NCBI GenBank assembly: GCA_034770075.1
Contig: CM068383.1
Location: 42,551,222 to 42,615,221 of the forward strand
Source: Aralia elata
Taxonomy: Eukaryota > Streptophyta > Magnoliopsida > Apiales > Araliaceae
Direction of reading: 5' to 3'
DNA length: 64,000 nucleotides
This document shows, in pieces, positions 23,752 to 35,100 of this stretch. Each line of letters begins with the position of its first letter. Position 1 is the first letter of the stretch. Below the pieces are notes generated by a model, which saw nothing but the letters and a program-made list of their open reading frames with translations, did not search any database and was not told the DNA's origin. The translations under genes and the position numbers were made by a program.

Positions 23752-24730
23752 CTTTAATTCATTTAATTCATTTAAATAAATAATATTTAATTCTACAATA
23801 AGGGTAAGCCCCCTTAGCGATCAACGACTTTCCAGATAATATAGATTTCAACATTAATCACAAAAGAACCTTTGAGTAAATAGTTACCGTACAATTCAAT
23901 CCTTCTACCATACAATGTTTCAATTAAATATAAGACATGGATTTACTGTCAAGTCTTATTTTATTTAATTATATGTATTTCGATTCCCAAATGCATAACT
24001 CTAATTAATGCAAATTAGAAACTCCTTTCTAATTTCATTCTGCCTTGGCCAAGGACTACTGAGTTATCATTTATCGAATCACATAGGACATTCACATCTT
24101 TTACTAGACGAGGTAAATTCTTTGTTGATCATTCACCTATCTCCATGTATAACTAATGATACCCAATCATACCCTTTGATATACCCACAAGGTCTTAAGG
24201 GACATGTCAATGTATAACTCATCATACACAAGATACTATGATGATCTCAAGTCCAAGGATCACTTGTACAACTATCACTATAGGAATTCCTATTGACAGG
24301 CGAGTAAAACTCCATTAGGTATTCCTTAGCGAGCCACGTTCAGTGAACTTATTCTCCAATAAGCACCTACATACTTGCTTTAGTGTCTCCACACAAATGA
24401 TTATGAGATCAATCATCCTCTTCCTAAGAGCAAGCAACGTATGTACTAATCTATCCGGATTCACTAATCCCCAATTTAGTAATCCAACGATTAGGAACAA
24501 TTTTAGTTTGTGAGCTATCTAGAATTTAGATCTCATTAGCATGATCACCATCATGATTCTAAAAGCATTGCTCAAAACTATGGGTTTATCACATTTAATA
24601 TAACAGCACTATGTAGATAATATAAAATGCCTTTTAAGAAAATCAATTCTTTTATTAATAAATGAATAAGATTACAAAGTATATGCTACATCATATAAAA
24701 TATGATTGGCTTGTGTGCATACTACTTTCA
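23752..24730 (-). repeat. truncated 5' LTR of Copia-2 (979 bp)
   Basis: Matches the right half of the left LTR (17237-18201) with few differences and ends in CTACTTTCA. The junction near 23752 joins leader directly to mid-LTR, so PBS and the LTR end are deleted. Confidence 0.85.
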
Positions 24731-25338
24731 CTTCTGGGACAGATAAAGGAAAAGGGCATGCTTACTAGTTTTATTAACTGCTTTTGAATAATCTAAGTCT
24801 TTTAAAGGCTTTTGTTGTAATAACTTAGTACTGAAAATAATGTAATTGAACCAAATGTTATGTAATATATTAGGATCCTTTATTTCATCGATTGCGGTGT
24901 ACTCTGATCTTTATTTTATTTAGCATAGTTGTACTAAGTTAGATACAATATCTATACGAACTATACATCTGAATGAGGGTATCTAAATGATGTTGAAAGT
25001 CCTATAAGCTTTGAGGTTACACTTAATGAGCGCCGGTAAGGTGCCATCTTTACCGGAATGCGCCCCTTAGTTCAATGGATAATCTTATCATTAATACTGT
25101 GAATGTCAGATAGATAGGAAATATAAATATGAAAGAGGTATTCATTAGATATGAATCTATACATCCAAGTGAGGGTATCCAAACACATATAACGTTCTGA
25201 CCGGAACTAGTACCTGTTATGGGATACTGTGAACCTTGGATAAATAGAAGTCATATTTTATTGAATATTTATAGTTACATAGTTTCACGTGAGCACCAGA
25301 TCTGCTACAGGGGAGTGTAGAGATTTAGGGGCGTCACA
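24731..25338 (+). repeat. T1 5' LTR, second piece
   Basis: Resumes the T1 LTR after Copia-2 (CTTCTGGGACAG) and ends GGGGCGTCACA. With the first piece the LTR totals 2804 bp against 2700 bp for the 3' copy. The five extra 21-bp minisatellite units (105 bp) explain the difference. Confidence 0.85.
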
Positions 25339-25341
25339 GGT

Positions 25342-25352
25342 TGGTATCAGAG
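25342..25352 (+). promoter_or_regulatory. primer-binding site of T1 (initiator tRNA-Met type)
   Basis: TGGTATCAGAG, three bases after the LTR end. This is the standard PBS core of plant Ty3 chromoviruses and many copia elements. Confidence 0.85.
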
Positions 25353-25510
25353 TTGTAGATTATAGCTCTAAGGTAGTTAGGAAATACCTTAGGATATAGT
25401 TTTTGAGTCCGTAAAATACTTAATCATACATAAAATAATCTTAAAAGCTTTATCTTATGTGTAAATCTGTTTCCCGCTAAATACTAAATAAATTAAAATT
25501 CTTTTGTAGG

Positions 25511-26077
25511 ATGGTAGGAGTAGGTTAACACATAGGATGGCTATCAGACAGTGAGGCCGATGAGGTTCCTGATTATGAGCCGGCTACCCCTGAGCTAGAT
25601 TTAGAAGAGGAGGATCCAGAGGAGGAAGAACTCCTACATGACCAAGAAATATTAGATGTTGAGGATGCTAATTACCCTATAGACGGACAGTTGATAGATC
25701 TAGAACCCGAGGAGGTAAACGGAGCAGGGCAGATGATGCGTGTCGACAGACACGAAGAGATAGTTATTGGCTTAGTTCAGCAGTCAACGGAAGAGTTAGA
25801 GGCTGCTAACTCTCGGACAGTCATAGCTGCAGGTTTACTGGAAAGTGAGAGAGATACGACTCGTCGTCTGAGGACACTTCTTCAAAACACCCAGCAGGAG
25901 AAACAGGATGCACAAATGCAGGTGTACAGAGCTGACAAGAAGTGTAGGATTACATTTGAGGGCCTAGAACGAAGGGTATTTAGGTATCCTGTGGAGGAGG
26001 AGAAGGATGATTATATGATCGATAGAGCGGTGGTTGGTCATATGATACGGGATGCTTATAAGGGATTACGTGATTGA
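25511..26077 (+). pseudogene. pre-gag acidic/coiled-coil ORF of T1
   Basis: Frame of 188 codons from the ATG at 25511 to a stop at 26075-26077, broken by one early stop at 25526-25528; the remainder is fully open. It has an acidic N-terminal part (EEEDPEEEE), a helical, Glu/Gln/Arg-rich middle (ESERDTTRRLRTLLQNTQQEKQ is in the open stretch) and a C-terminus with HMIRDAYKGLRD. It lies between PBS and gag. The T2 element has the same kind of ORF at the same place. I do not recognise a family. It could act as an accessory protein, or be an N-terminal gag-like module translated separately. Confidence 0.6.
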
Positions 26078-26301
26078 TTAGATTAGTATAGTACTTAGTT
26101 TACGTTTCGTAGTTTGTAATATACAAATTTTGAGTTTGTAAAATAGTGAGTTCTTTGTACTAACTAGTGGTAGTATAAACCACTAGTCGAATATGTATTT
26201 ATTTTGCATGTTATATACAAATTGCGTTTGTACAATCAAAGTGTTAGTTCTATGTGAAACATATTCTTGTATTTATACATGTTTTTCTTTATTTTAGAGT
26301 C

Positions 26302-27241
26302 ATGGCATCAGGAAGGAGAACCCAAACTAGAAATGAGCCTACCGAAACAAACCCCACACAACAATTGGTAGATATACTCTTAGGGGCTCTACAAAATCAT
26401 CTACCACATCAACCTACCACAGTTAATCTACAGAGTACTATGTTCAAGGACTTTAAACTGGTAGGACCGCCTGAATTTAAGGGAACCGCAGAACCTATTG
26501 AGGCATAAACTTGGGTTACCGAAATAGAGAAGGTTTTTGTGGTAACTAATGTCGGCGAAGATCAAAAGACGGTCTTTGCCACCTTTTTCCTCAAAGGTGA
26601 GGCGAACCATTGGTGGGAAAATACTAAAATTCGTGCGGGTGAAGGTATAATTCCTTGGACTAGATTTAAGCAACTATTTTTCAAAAATTACTTTCCCCAA
26701 TCAATGCAGGATCGTATGGAGGTACGATTCCTAGAATTGAAACAAGGGGAGCTTACCGTATCCCAGTATACGGCTAAGTTCAATGAGTTAGCTAGGTTTT
26801 CCCCACATCAGGTTAATACGGATGCAAGGAAGACCAGGAGATACGAAGAGGGATTGAAACCCCAAATTCGTAGTAAGTTGTCAGTGTTCCAAGTGAGAAC
26901 TTTTCCTGAAATTCTCGAGAAAGCTATCATAGCTGAAAATGAGAATGAAGCTTTGATAAAATTTCATAAAGAGAAAAGGAGTTTGAATGAAGGAGGGAAA
27001 TTTAAAGGAGAAGTTAGTACAGGGGGTACTAATAATAACAAGAGGAAGTGGGATGCCACTGTTTCTACAAACTTTGTGAGGAGGGGTAACAATTACAACA
27101 ATAACAACAACAACAACAACAACAACAGGAACCAGAACAGTAATAATAAGGCGGTACATTGTGTTATATGTGGAAAGAATCACGCGGGAGTATGTCGCCA
27201 CAGAGTGATTACTTGTTACCATTGTGGAGAACAGGCCAAAA
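26302..27241 (+). pseudogene. T1 gag, one nonsense codon, 3' end cut by T3
   Basis: Start chosen at the ATG at 26302 (MASGRRTQTRNE); an in-frame ATG at 26254 lies in the leader. A stop at 26506-26508 interrupts it, then the frame stays open. It contains the Ty3 retrotransposon gag core (FLKGEANHWWENTK, FKQLFFKNYFPQSMQDRMEVRF, LKQGELTVSQYTAKFNELARF), an Asn run encoded by an AAC microsatellite (27090-27126), and CCHC-like knuckles (CVICGKNHAGVC, then CYHCGEQ). The second knuckle is truncated where the T3 LTR begins at 27242. Confidence 0.85.
27090..27126 (+). repeat. AAC microsatellite in T1 gag
   Basis: AAC repeats encoding an Asn tract of about 10 residues between the gag core and the zinc knuckle. 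Confidence 0.85.
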
Positions 27242-29207
27242 TGTCACGCCCCCGAAAATCCACCTGCTAGCTTCTTTTAGCCAGGTCGGACTTCGTGCTG
27301 ACTTATATAACCTTATTCAAAACATTCATTAACTTAAAGGTAATGTACACGATAAGTTTCTATAAAAACTCGTAATATAATTTATTTGAATCGTATATAG
27401 AAATCTTGACTTCTAATAGTCAAAGTAAAATGCGGAAAAGTGATATTATTATAAAATATCATTTGTTCATTGTTACATCATTCCCAGGTTTGCTTGTTCT
27501 ATTACAAATAAGTCCTAAAAGACTTAAAAACAAATCTCTATTTCTCTATGTGAGACTTGCAGTATTAGCAACCAGTTAGTTCCCAGGAAAGAGGGGGCTT
27601 TCCGTTAAAACGGCGCGCAATTAAATGACCTAACCCCTTTCCTCGTCAGAACTTTCTAAACATTGCCAATAATGTTAATCTAACATAGTTAAAATCTTCT
27701 ACATCTTCAACTTTCTTTGTATCGCCAGAATCGTCTGGTAATTCCTCCTTGGCTGTAATTTGTTTTAAGATAATTGCAAGAATGAGCATAAGAATGCCCA
27801 ACAAGTCTAACAGATATATATGAGAAGAGAATCACCTTTTCAAGATATATATACAGAATAAGCTGATACAAGATTTCAACGATTATCAATATAGTAAACT
27901 GAGTGGTTCCCCACCCACGAACTAATGAATTAGTTCCCCGTCTCATCAACACTGCTACAATTGCATCAACAGTGTATATCATTTCTATATCATTTCTACG
28001 ATACCTCTACACTACGACAAATGTTACCTCAGTGAGTTAGATCGGTTTCCTAACACGTCTTAAACTCCTTCCCATACAAGAGAGTTGTTCAACTCAGATA
28101 CTAACATGGTTTTCAATTGAAATTCAACAATCACTATCACGTTGCGCATAACAGATAACAAGCATGTTAATGCACGGGGTGCAAAAGAAATAATACTTGC
28201 ATAACAATAAACCTCATAAATAAGACACGTTATTGCACGGAGTGCATTTCAACAATTAAGTAGACTTGCCTGAATATGAATAATATGTTAACGCTAATTT
28301 TTCATTCCTCGCTCAATCTCCTGAAGTGTAAGCTCTAGAACTTTGATCCTCCAAGCTTTTCCTTTCCTTGGATTATGCCAGGCTAATTAAGCATTTTAAC
28401 GATTAAATATTTTAAATTTTATTTCGGCTATTATAACCGCTATAAATAAGACTTCTTCTACTATACATGAAATAATTTCAGCATTATAACTACTTATAAA
28501 ATGAATATTTTTCAACTATATTTAAAATAAATTGAGCATTATAACAGCTTATAAAATGAATATTCGGCTATTAGATTTGAGAAAATTTCAGTATTATAAC
28601 TGCTTATAAAATGAATATTCGGCTATTATATTTGAGAAAAATTCAGCATTATAACTGCTTGTAAAATGAATATTTTTACTAAAATAGTTGAAGAAATTTG
28701 GACATAGTAACTGCTTATAAAAGTATATTTTCTAATATATAAGAGAAATAAATTGGACATTATAACTGCTTGTAAATAGGACTTTTGTACTATATACTTA
28801 AAATAATTTGGGCATTATAACTGCTTATAAAAGTATATTTTAACTAAATATATAAAGAAGAATGAAAATAATAACCACTAGAGTAATACCTCTTGTAGTT
28901 GCTAGCTTTACTTCCAATCGGGTAGCGCTTCGATGCTTAGAAAGTAATTTTTATCTCACAATATCTCTCAGAATATAAATATAGAGTGTTTTTGCTCTTG
29001 AACTCCTCTTGAAAAGTAGTAAGGAATGAATGAACTAAGCTTGCTATTTATAGAAAAACCAAGTTTCGCTAATTGCACGTTAGGGGCTCGGCTTATTACA
29101 CTTTGCACCCGACTTATTACACTTTGGTACCTAGGTTAATTACACTTTAAGCTAATAAAAAGTGGTTAATTACACTTTAGTGCCTAGGTTAATTACACTT
29201 TAGTACC

Positions 29208-29333
29208 TAGCGTGTGCCAGGCGTAAGCTGGTGTGTGCCAGGCGTAAGCCAGCGTGTGCCAGGCGTAAGCCAGCGTGTGCCAGGCGTAAGCCAGCGTGTG
29301 CCAGGCGTAAGCCGGCGTGTGCCAGGCGTAAGC
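29208..29333 (-). repeat. 21-bp minisatellite, 6 units, in T3 LTR
   Basis: Inverse orientation of the T1 array, head to tail, directly next to the 16-bp repeat array (about 29334-29490). The Athila-like element inserted just beyond it. Confidence 0.85.
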
Positions 29334-29533
29334 ACGACAAATCATAAGCACGACAAAGCGTAATCACGACAAAGCGTAAGCACGACAAAGCGTAAGCACG
29401 ACAATGCGTAAGCACGTCAAAGCGTAAGCACGACAATGCGTAAGCACAACAATGCGTAAGCACGTCAAAGCGTAAGCACGATAAAGCAGCTTACTAAAAA
29501 TAATTTGTCAGGACGCTTCTCGGTGATTTCGCC

Positions 29534-29538
29534 CGAAG
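29534..29538. repeat. left TSD of Athila-like element (CGAAG)
   Basis: Identical to 39050-39054. The joined flanks recreate the T1-type LTR sequence (compare the reverse strand of 14545-14590). Confidence 0.9.
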
Positions 29539-30954
29539 TGGGAGCTGTCGTTTTACACTCCAAAATTAATACCTTACTAACACTCTACTAGCACAAAACT
29601 TAGTATAATGACAAGCAAGGATCGATCCCACAGAGAAGTGAATTAATCTTTTACTTATTCTAGCATTCCTATTATTTCTATTAATGAGGGGTTTTTGAGT
29701 TTGATTCACTAAACTAACAAAAGTAATTAAGAATGATCAATGAATAAAAAGCTTCAGTTCTTCAGTTCAGTATCACCTTATCACAATTATGGGAAAATCA
29801 AGTTTAACAATATTTATCCTTCAATGAGACTAATAACCCTAGATAATCGCAATCGCTAATTATCCGCAATTCTCCTTATGTGTAAATCTAATGTGACAAT
29901 CGCCTCAAGAGACTCTAACTATCATATAACCTAGAACTATCAGTCTAGATTTAATATAACAGCAGCATAAAGAATGAGAGAATTAGGTTATTCCAAGCAA
30001 CAATTGCACAATCAGGAATTATTTAACTTGCCTTCTAATAATCTTAATAATATCCAAAAGCTTGTCCACAATCAGATACTATCAATTGCTACCTATGATC
30101 AGACATAATATCGTTTACTTAATACTATATCTTAATCTAGCAGATGATATCAATCAAATTAATTCAATTGGCCAGATCAAATCAAAAGATTAAATAACAT
30201 ATAATCAATTAAAACAGATTATCAGAATAAACCTCATGCAAGAAGGAATAAATAAATAAAACCTGATTAAACCATTAATTATGAAAAAGATTCAACATCC
30301 CTTAGAACTGAAAGTAAGAGTTTAGCCTGACATGCCTTCAATCTCCTCCTATTAGAGTTACAATTGTAGTTGCCAAGATCTCTAGCTCTAGAATAATCAT
30401 ATCATAAATCATAAAAGTCTCTAAGTTTTTTATACTTAGGGTTTCCTTCTCACTATCTGATCAATATAGACTAGAATCCTTTTCAGAATTGGCTTCCTTT
30501 TCCTCCTTCAGCTAGCCTTTAGCGTCAAAATTCGTGACCTAGCGCCACTGGCGCTGTCCCAAGCGCTTCTAGCGCTGCTATGCAGTATGCTTGATCAAAG
30601 CCTAGCGCTTCTAGCGCTGTCTTGAGCGCTGTTGGCGCTGTCTTGCAGTTTGTTGTGGCATGGTGTAGCGCTGCTGGCGCTATGTAAGCGCTTCTGGCGC
30701 TGGTTTGGGCGCTAATGGCGCTAGGGTGCAGCAAGTGGAGCGCTTCTAGCGCTGGTCCTAGCGCTTCTGGCGCTAGGCTATGTCCCAGTAATTACAAAAA
30801 TGCCATTTTAAGCCCCAATTTTCCATCTTTTTCCATCTTTGACCCTGAATTCTCCTGAAATCAATAAATAACCTAATAAGTGCATATACACAATAAAACA
30901 TGCAATAAACTAGATATAAAGGAATAAAAATAAATGAATAATATGCACTTATCA
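29539..30954 (-). repeat. 3' LTR of Athila-like element
   Basis: Starts TGGGAGCTGTCG and ends GCACTTATCA (plus strand). Contains an array of AGCGCT/GGCGCT palindromes (about 30537-30777) upstream of a TATA-like TATAAAAAA (minus strand, about 30424-30437). The Ala-rich ORF across the array is a by-product of the repeats. Confidence 0.95.
30537..30777 (-). repeat. array of AGCGCT/GGCGCT palindromic units in the Athila-like U3
   Basis: At least a dozen GCGC-centred units, mostly AGCGCTTCTAGCGCT or AGCGCTTCTGGCGCT, spaced 5-40 bp. The same array is at 38632-38871 in the other LTR. On the sense strand it is directly upstream of the TATA-like box. Confidence 0.85.
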
Positions 30955-30969
30955 AATTCCCCCACACTT
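30955..30969 (-). promoter_or_regulatory. polypurine tract of Athila-like element
   Basis: The minus strand reads AAGTGTGGGGGAATT right against the start of the 3' LTR (TGATAAGTGC). Confidence 0.8.
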
Positions 30970-31297
30970 AGTCTTTACACGTCCTCGTGTAAACTAAAAC
31001 AAAGATTATAATGAAATCATTTGAATTCTATTCAACCAAGCTCCCAAAGGTTCAAATTCAATTAGCATCCAAGAATACCAACACCAATCAACAGAAATTC
31101 GTTCTATACATCATCAATCAATTCATAACAATAATTCATCAGTCCCCACTGAACATCTCTAAATCAAATTGAAACCACATAAGCAGCTCCTATGATTAAC
31201 ACAGATACTCAACTCAGTTTATATGGAACAACAACCATGCACACTGACTCACAACCAGAACATGTTTTTTTCCTGCCATTCATTTTTTCTTCATTCA

Positions 31298-31458
31298 GGT
31301 GAATGCATTTTATGCTCCATTTCACCTTCCTCATTCTTTTCTTAAGTGAGTGCATTTTATGCTCCATCTCACTTTTTTTCTCACCAACGAGTGCGTTTTA
31401 CGCTCCATCTCGTTGCATGTGTTTATGGGTGAGTGCGTTTTACGCTCCATCTCAACCC
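31298..31458 (-). repeat. four repeated two-stem hairpins with compensatory changes
   Basis: Units at about 31298-31326, 31344-31374, 31385-31415 and 31427-31458. On the plus strand each is an outer stem, T, an inner hairpin with a TTT loop, TCCAT, then the outer stem closes. Outer stems: GGTGAA/TTCACC, AAGTGAG/CTCACTT, CAACGAG/CTCGTTG, GGGTGAG/CTCAACCC (one bulged A). Inner stems: GCAT/ATGC in units 1-2, GCGT/ACGC in units 3-4. Paired changes on both sides keep the stems, while the TCCAT and TTT loops are constant. In the element RNA (minus strand) the loops read AAA and ATGGA. Confidence 0.75.
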
Positions 31459-31907
31459 ACCACATGTTTTCCTTTTGAGACAAAATGTTTTTTTTTTATG
31501 TTTTTTTTTTTCTCAATTTTTTTCTTGCTCTCAATTTTTCAAATTTCCAATTCTTGATTTTGTCTTCACATGATCCTGGAAACAAGATAAGCAGTTAAAC
31601 AGTTCTAAATCATGAAATCAGTGCACATAGTCAACTCCACAACTAACCCAGTCAAGTAAACATGTATCTCACACTCAAGTACTCATGCAATACCAACTCA
31701 ATCTAAATCAGTCAACTATGGGTCCTAACTTCATTATCATCTTTTATCAATTAATTCAGCATCAAACAAATTCTATCAATTAGCATCAATTTTCATTCTA
31801 AAACCAAAAACCTTTGAAAACTTGACCAAACACAAAAACGTTTGGAAAATTTAAGTCAACTCAGATTTCCAAACTTAGAACAAAAGCAAAACCTATTCTA
31901 TATTAAA

Positions 31908-31956
31908 CTAAACCTAAACCTAAACCTAAACCTAAACCTAAACCTAAACCTAAACC
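31908..31956 (-). repeat. CCTAAA hexamer tract
   Basis: About eight CCTAAA units in the Athila-like 3' region. It resembles but does not equal the plant telomere heptamer CCCTAAA. Confidence 0.85.
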
Positions 31957-32140
31957 CCTCCCCCACACTCAAACCTTACATTGTCCCCAATGTAAGATAA
32001 TCATGCAAAAGACGAGCAAAATAATAAAAAAAAACAAATAAAGAAATAAAAAGGGATAGAAAAGCAAATCTGATGTCTTGGGTTGCCTCCCAAGCAGCGC
32101 ATTTGGTTAACGTCGTTAGCCCGACATCAATGCTCCTCAA

Positions 32141-35100
32141 TCATTCATAGCTCGGATCCACTAGGTCTATCATCTCCACACTCTCCATTGAAAATCCTTC
32201 ACGGAAAGGTTTCAGCCTATGTCCATTGACCTTGAAGACTTTCCCTGTCTTTGGATTCTTTATATCTATAGCACCATGAGAGAACACTTTAGTAATAACA
32301 AATGGACCCTCCCACCGAGAGCGCAACTTACCTGGAAATAACTTCAGCCGCGAATTGAATAGGAGAACTTGTTGGCCAACAGTGAAATCTTTCCTCAAAA
32401 TCTGCTTGTCATGGAAGGCCTTTGTTTTATTCTTGTATAGTCTAGAACTCTCATAGGCTTCATTCCTCATCTCTTCTAATTCCTGCAACTGAAACTTCCT
32501 ATGCATCCCCGCTTCATCCAAACTCATATTACATTGCTTGATCGCCCAAAAAGCTCTGTGTTCTAATTCCACGGGTAGATGACATGGCTTCCCAAAAACC
32601 AATCTGTACGGAGACATACCAATGGGGGTTTTGTATGCAGTTCTATATGCCCACAATGCATCTTCTAACCGCAGACTCCAATCTTTTCTGCTTGGCTTGA
32701 CAACCTTCTCCAAAATCGATTTCACTTCACGGTTGGATACTTCAGCTTGACCATTGCTTTGCGGATGATAAGATGTAGAAATCTTATGCAAAACATTATA
32801 TTTCCTGAAAAGTGCTGCTAGCATCCTGTTGCAAAAGTGAGTTCCTCTATCGCTGATGATAGCTCTAGGAGTTCCAAATCTGACAAATATATTAGTTTTG
32901 ACAAAATCTGTAACAACTTTAGAATCATCAGTCCTGGTGGCTTTAGCTTCCACCCATTTAGAAACATAGTCAACAGCCAAGAGAATGTAAACATTACCAT
33001 GAGAAACAGGAAAAGGTCCCATAAAATCAATACCCCAAACATCAAAAATCTCAACAATTAAAATGGGAGTTTGTGGCATTTGATTTCTATGTGATATGTT
33101 ACCTGTTCGTTGACAATTCTCACATGATTTACAAAATAGATATGAGTCTTTAAAAATTGTTGGCCAATAAAAACCACTTTCTAAAACTTTATGAGCAGTC
33201 CGTTTGGGTCCAAAATGACCTCCACAAGCATAGGAATGGCAAAAATTTAGAATAGACAATGTTTCGGTATTAGGCACACACCTACGGATTATTTGATCAG
33301 CACAAAATTTCCACAGATATGGATCATCCCAAACATAATGTCTAGCATCACTCCTAAGCTTATCCTTCTGGTTTTTAGAAAATTCATTGGGAATAAATGC
33401 ACTTGCCAAATAATTAACAATATTCGCGTACCAAGGCAATTCCTCCTGAATAGAAAAGAGATGCTCATCTGGAAAGGAATCATGCAAAGGTAGTGCCTCC
33501 TCATCTCTCATCAATCGACTCAAGTGATCTGCTACCAAGTTATCTGCTCCCTTCTTATCCTTGATTTCCAAGTCAAATTCCTGCAACAGCAGAATCCATC
33601 TGATAATCCTGGGTTTAGAGTCCTTCTTGGTCAACAAATATCTAAGAGCTGCATGGTCAGAATAAACTACAACTTTAGTGCCAAGTAAATAAGATCGAAA
33701 TTTATCTAAAGCAAAAACAACAGATAAAAGTTCTTTTTCTGTTGTCGAGTAGTTAATCTGAGCTGCATTCAATGTTCTAGAGGCATAATAAATGGCATGG
33801 ACAACTTTGTCAACTCTTTGGCCCAAAACAGCTCCGACTGCATAATTGCTTGCATCACACATTATTTCAAAGGGAATATTCCAATTTGGCGGTTGAATCA
33901 CGGGTGCGGAAGTCAATAGGCTTTTCAACATATCAAATGCCTTCTTGCACGTTTCATCGAACTGGAATTCCACATCTTTTTGCAGCAATTTACATAATGG
34001 CAGAGCTATTTTGGAGAAGTCTTTGATAAATCGCCGATAGAAACCTGCATGTCCAAGAAAAGAGCGAATCTCCCGCACACTAGCAGGGTAAGGCAAAGCA
34101 GACACAATATCTATCTTAGCTTTATCAACCTCTAAACCTTTAGCTGACACAACATGACCAAGCACTATACCCTGTTCTACCATAAAGTGACACTTTTCCC
34201 AATTAAGAACAAGGTTAGTTTCCAAACATCTATCTAGCACACGCGTTAGATTTTCCAAGCACAAATCCAAAGAATCACCATGTACTGTGAAATCATCCAT
34301 AAAGACCTCGATGCAACTTTCTAAAAGATCAGAAAAAATGCTTACCATGCATCGCTGGAAAGTACCTGGTGCATTACAAAGTCCAAACGACATCCTCCGG
34401 TATGCAAAAGTACCAAATGGACACGTGAATGTGGTCTTTTCCTGGTCTTCGGGTGCAATCACGATCTGATTATATCCTGAAAAACCATCTAGAAAGCAAT
34501 AATAAGTATGCCCTGCTAATCGTTCTAGCATTTGATCAATAAAAGGAAGAGGAAAGTGATCTTTTCTGGTTACAGCATTTAGTTTCCTGTAGTCAATACA
34601 CACTCTCCATCCTGTTTGTATCCGTGTGGGCACCAACTCATTATTGTCATTCGTGATGACAGTTATTCCAGACTTCTTCGGAACTACCTGTACCGGACTC
34701 ACCCACTGACTGTCGGAGATGGGGTAGATTATGCCTGCATCAAGCAATTTAATCACCTCTTTCTTGACTACCTCCATCATGGGTGGATTTAATCTTCGCT
34801 GTGCTTCTCTCGTGGGCTTTGCTCCATCATCCAAAAGAATCCTATGCATGCACATCGCGGGGCTTATACCTTTGATATCTGCTATCGTCCAGCCAAACAC
34901 TGTAACATGGTCCCTTAGGACTCTCAACAATTTCTCTTCCTGCACTTTGGTTAGATTGCTAGCAATAATCACAGGTAACGTTTCATTAGTCCCTAAATAT
35001 GCATATTTTAAGTGAGCAGGTAGGGGTTTCAATTCTAAGATTGGAGCTTGCTCCACAGAAGGTAACTGTTTTTTATGAGAAACAGGCAATTGAATTGATT

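Larger units (their letters stand above)
16381..24730 (-). mobile_element. Copia-2: nearly complete Ty1/copia retrotransposon
   Basis: Minus-strand order: truncated 5' LTR (24730 down to about 23752), leader (about 23750 down to 22150), gag-pol (22147 down to 18167), PPT (18202-18215), 3' LTR (18201 down to 16381). It inserted in the T1 5' LTR: the T1 sequence GGCACTTC stops at 16380 and CTTCTGGGACAG resumes at 24731, giving a 4-bp CTTC TSD, or 5-bp ACTTC if the terminal A is counted as host. A deletion removed the PBS and the first roughly 850 bp (plus-strand order) of the right LTR. Confidence 0.9.
30970..32140 (-). other. Athila-like 3' untranslated region without env-like gene
   Basis: 1.17 kb of non-coding DNA between pol and PPT. 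It holds four repeated two-stem hairpins (31298-31458), T runs (31490-31520) and a CCTAAA hexamer tract (31908-31956). Athila relatives often carry an env-like ORF here; none is visible on the minus strand. Confidence 0.7.

Noticed and set aside
30525..30734. 69-codon Ala-rich ORF (also at 38620-38829)
   Set aside because: It is the translation of the AGCGCT palindrome array in the Athila-like LTR. It is identical in both LTRs only because the LTRs are identical.
31303..31557. 84-codon Phe-rich ORF as an env-like protein
   Set aside because: It is on the strand opposite to the element and is made of T runs and the hairpin repeats.
31908..31956. Interstitial telomere or chromosome-end signal
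   Set aside because: The unit is CCTAAA, not CCCTAAA, and it lies inside a complete retrotransposon.
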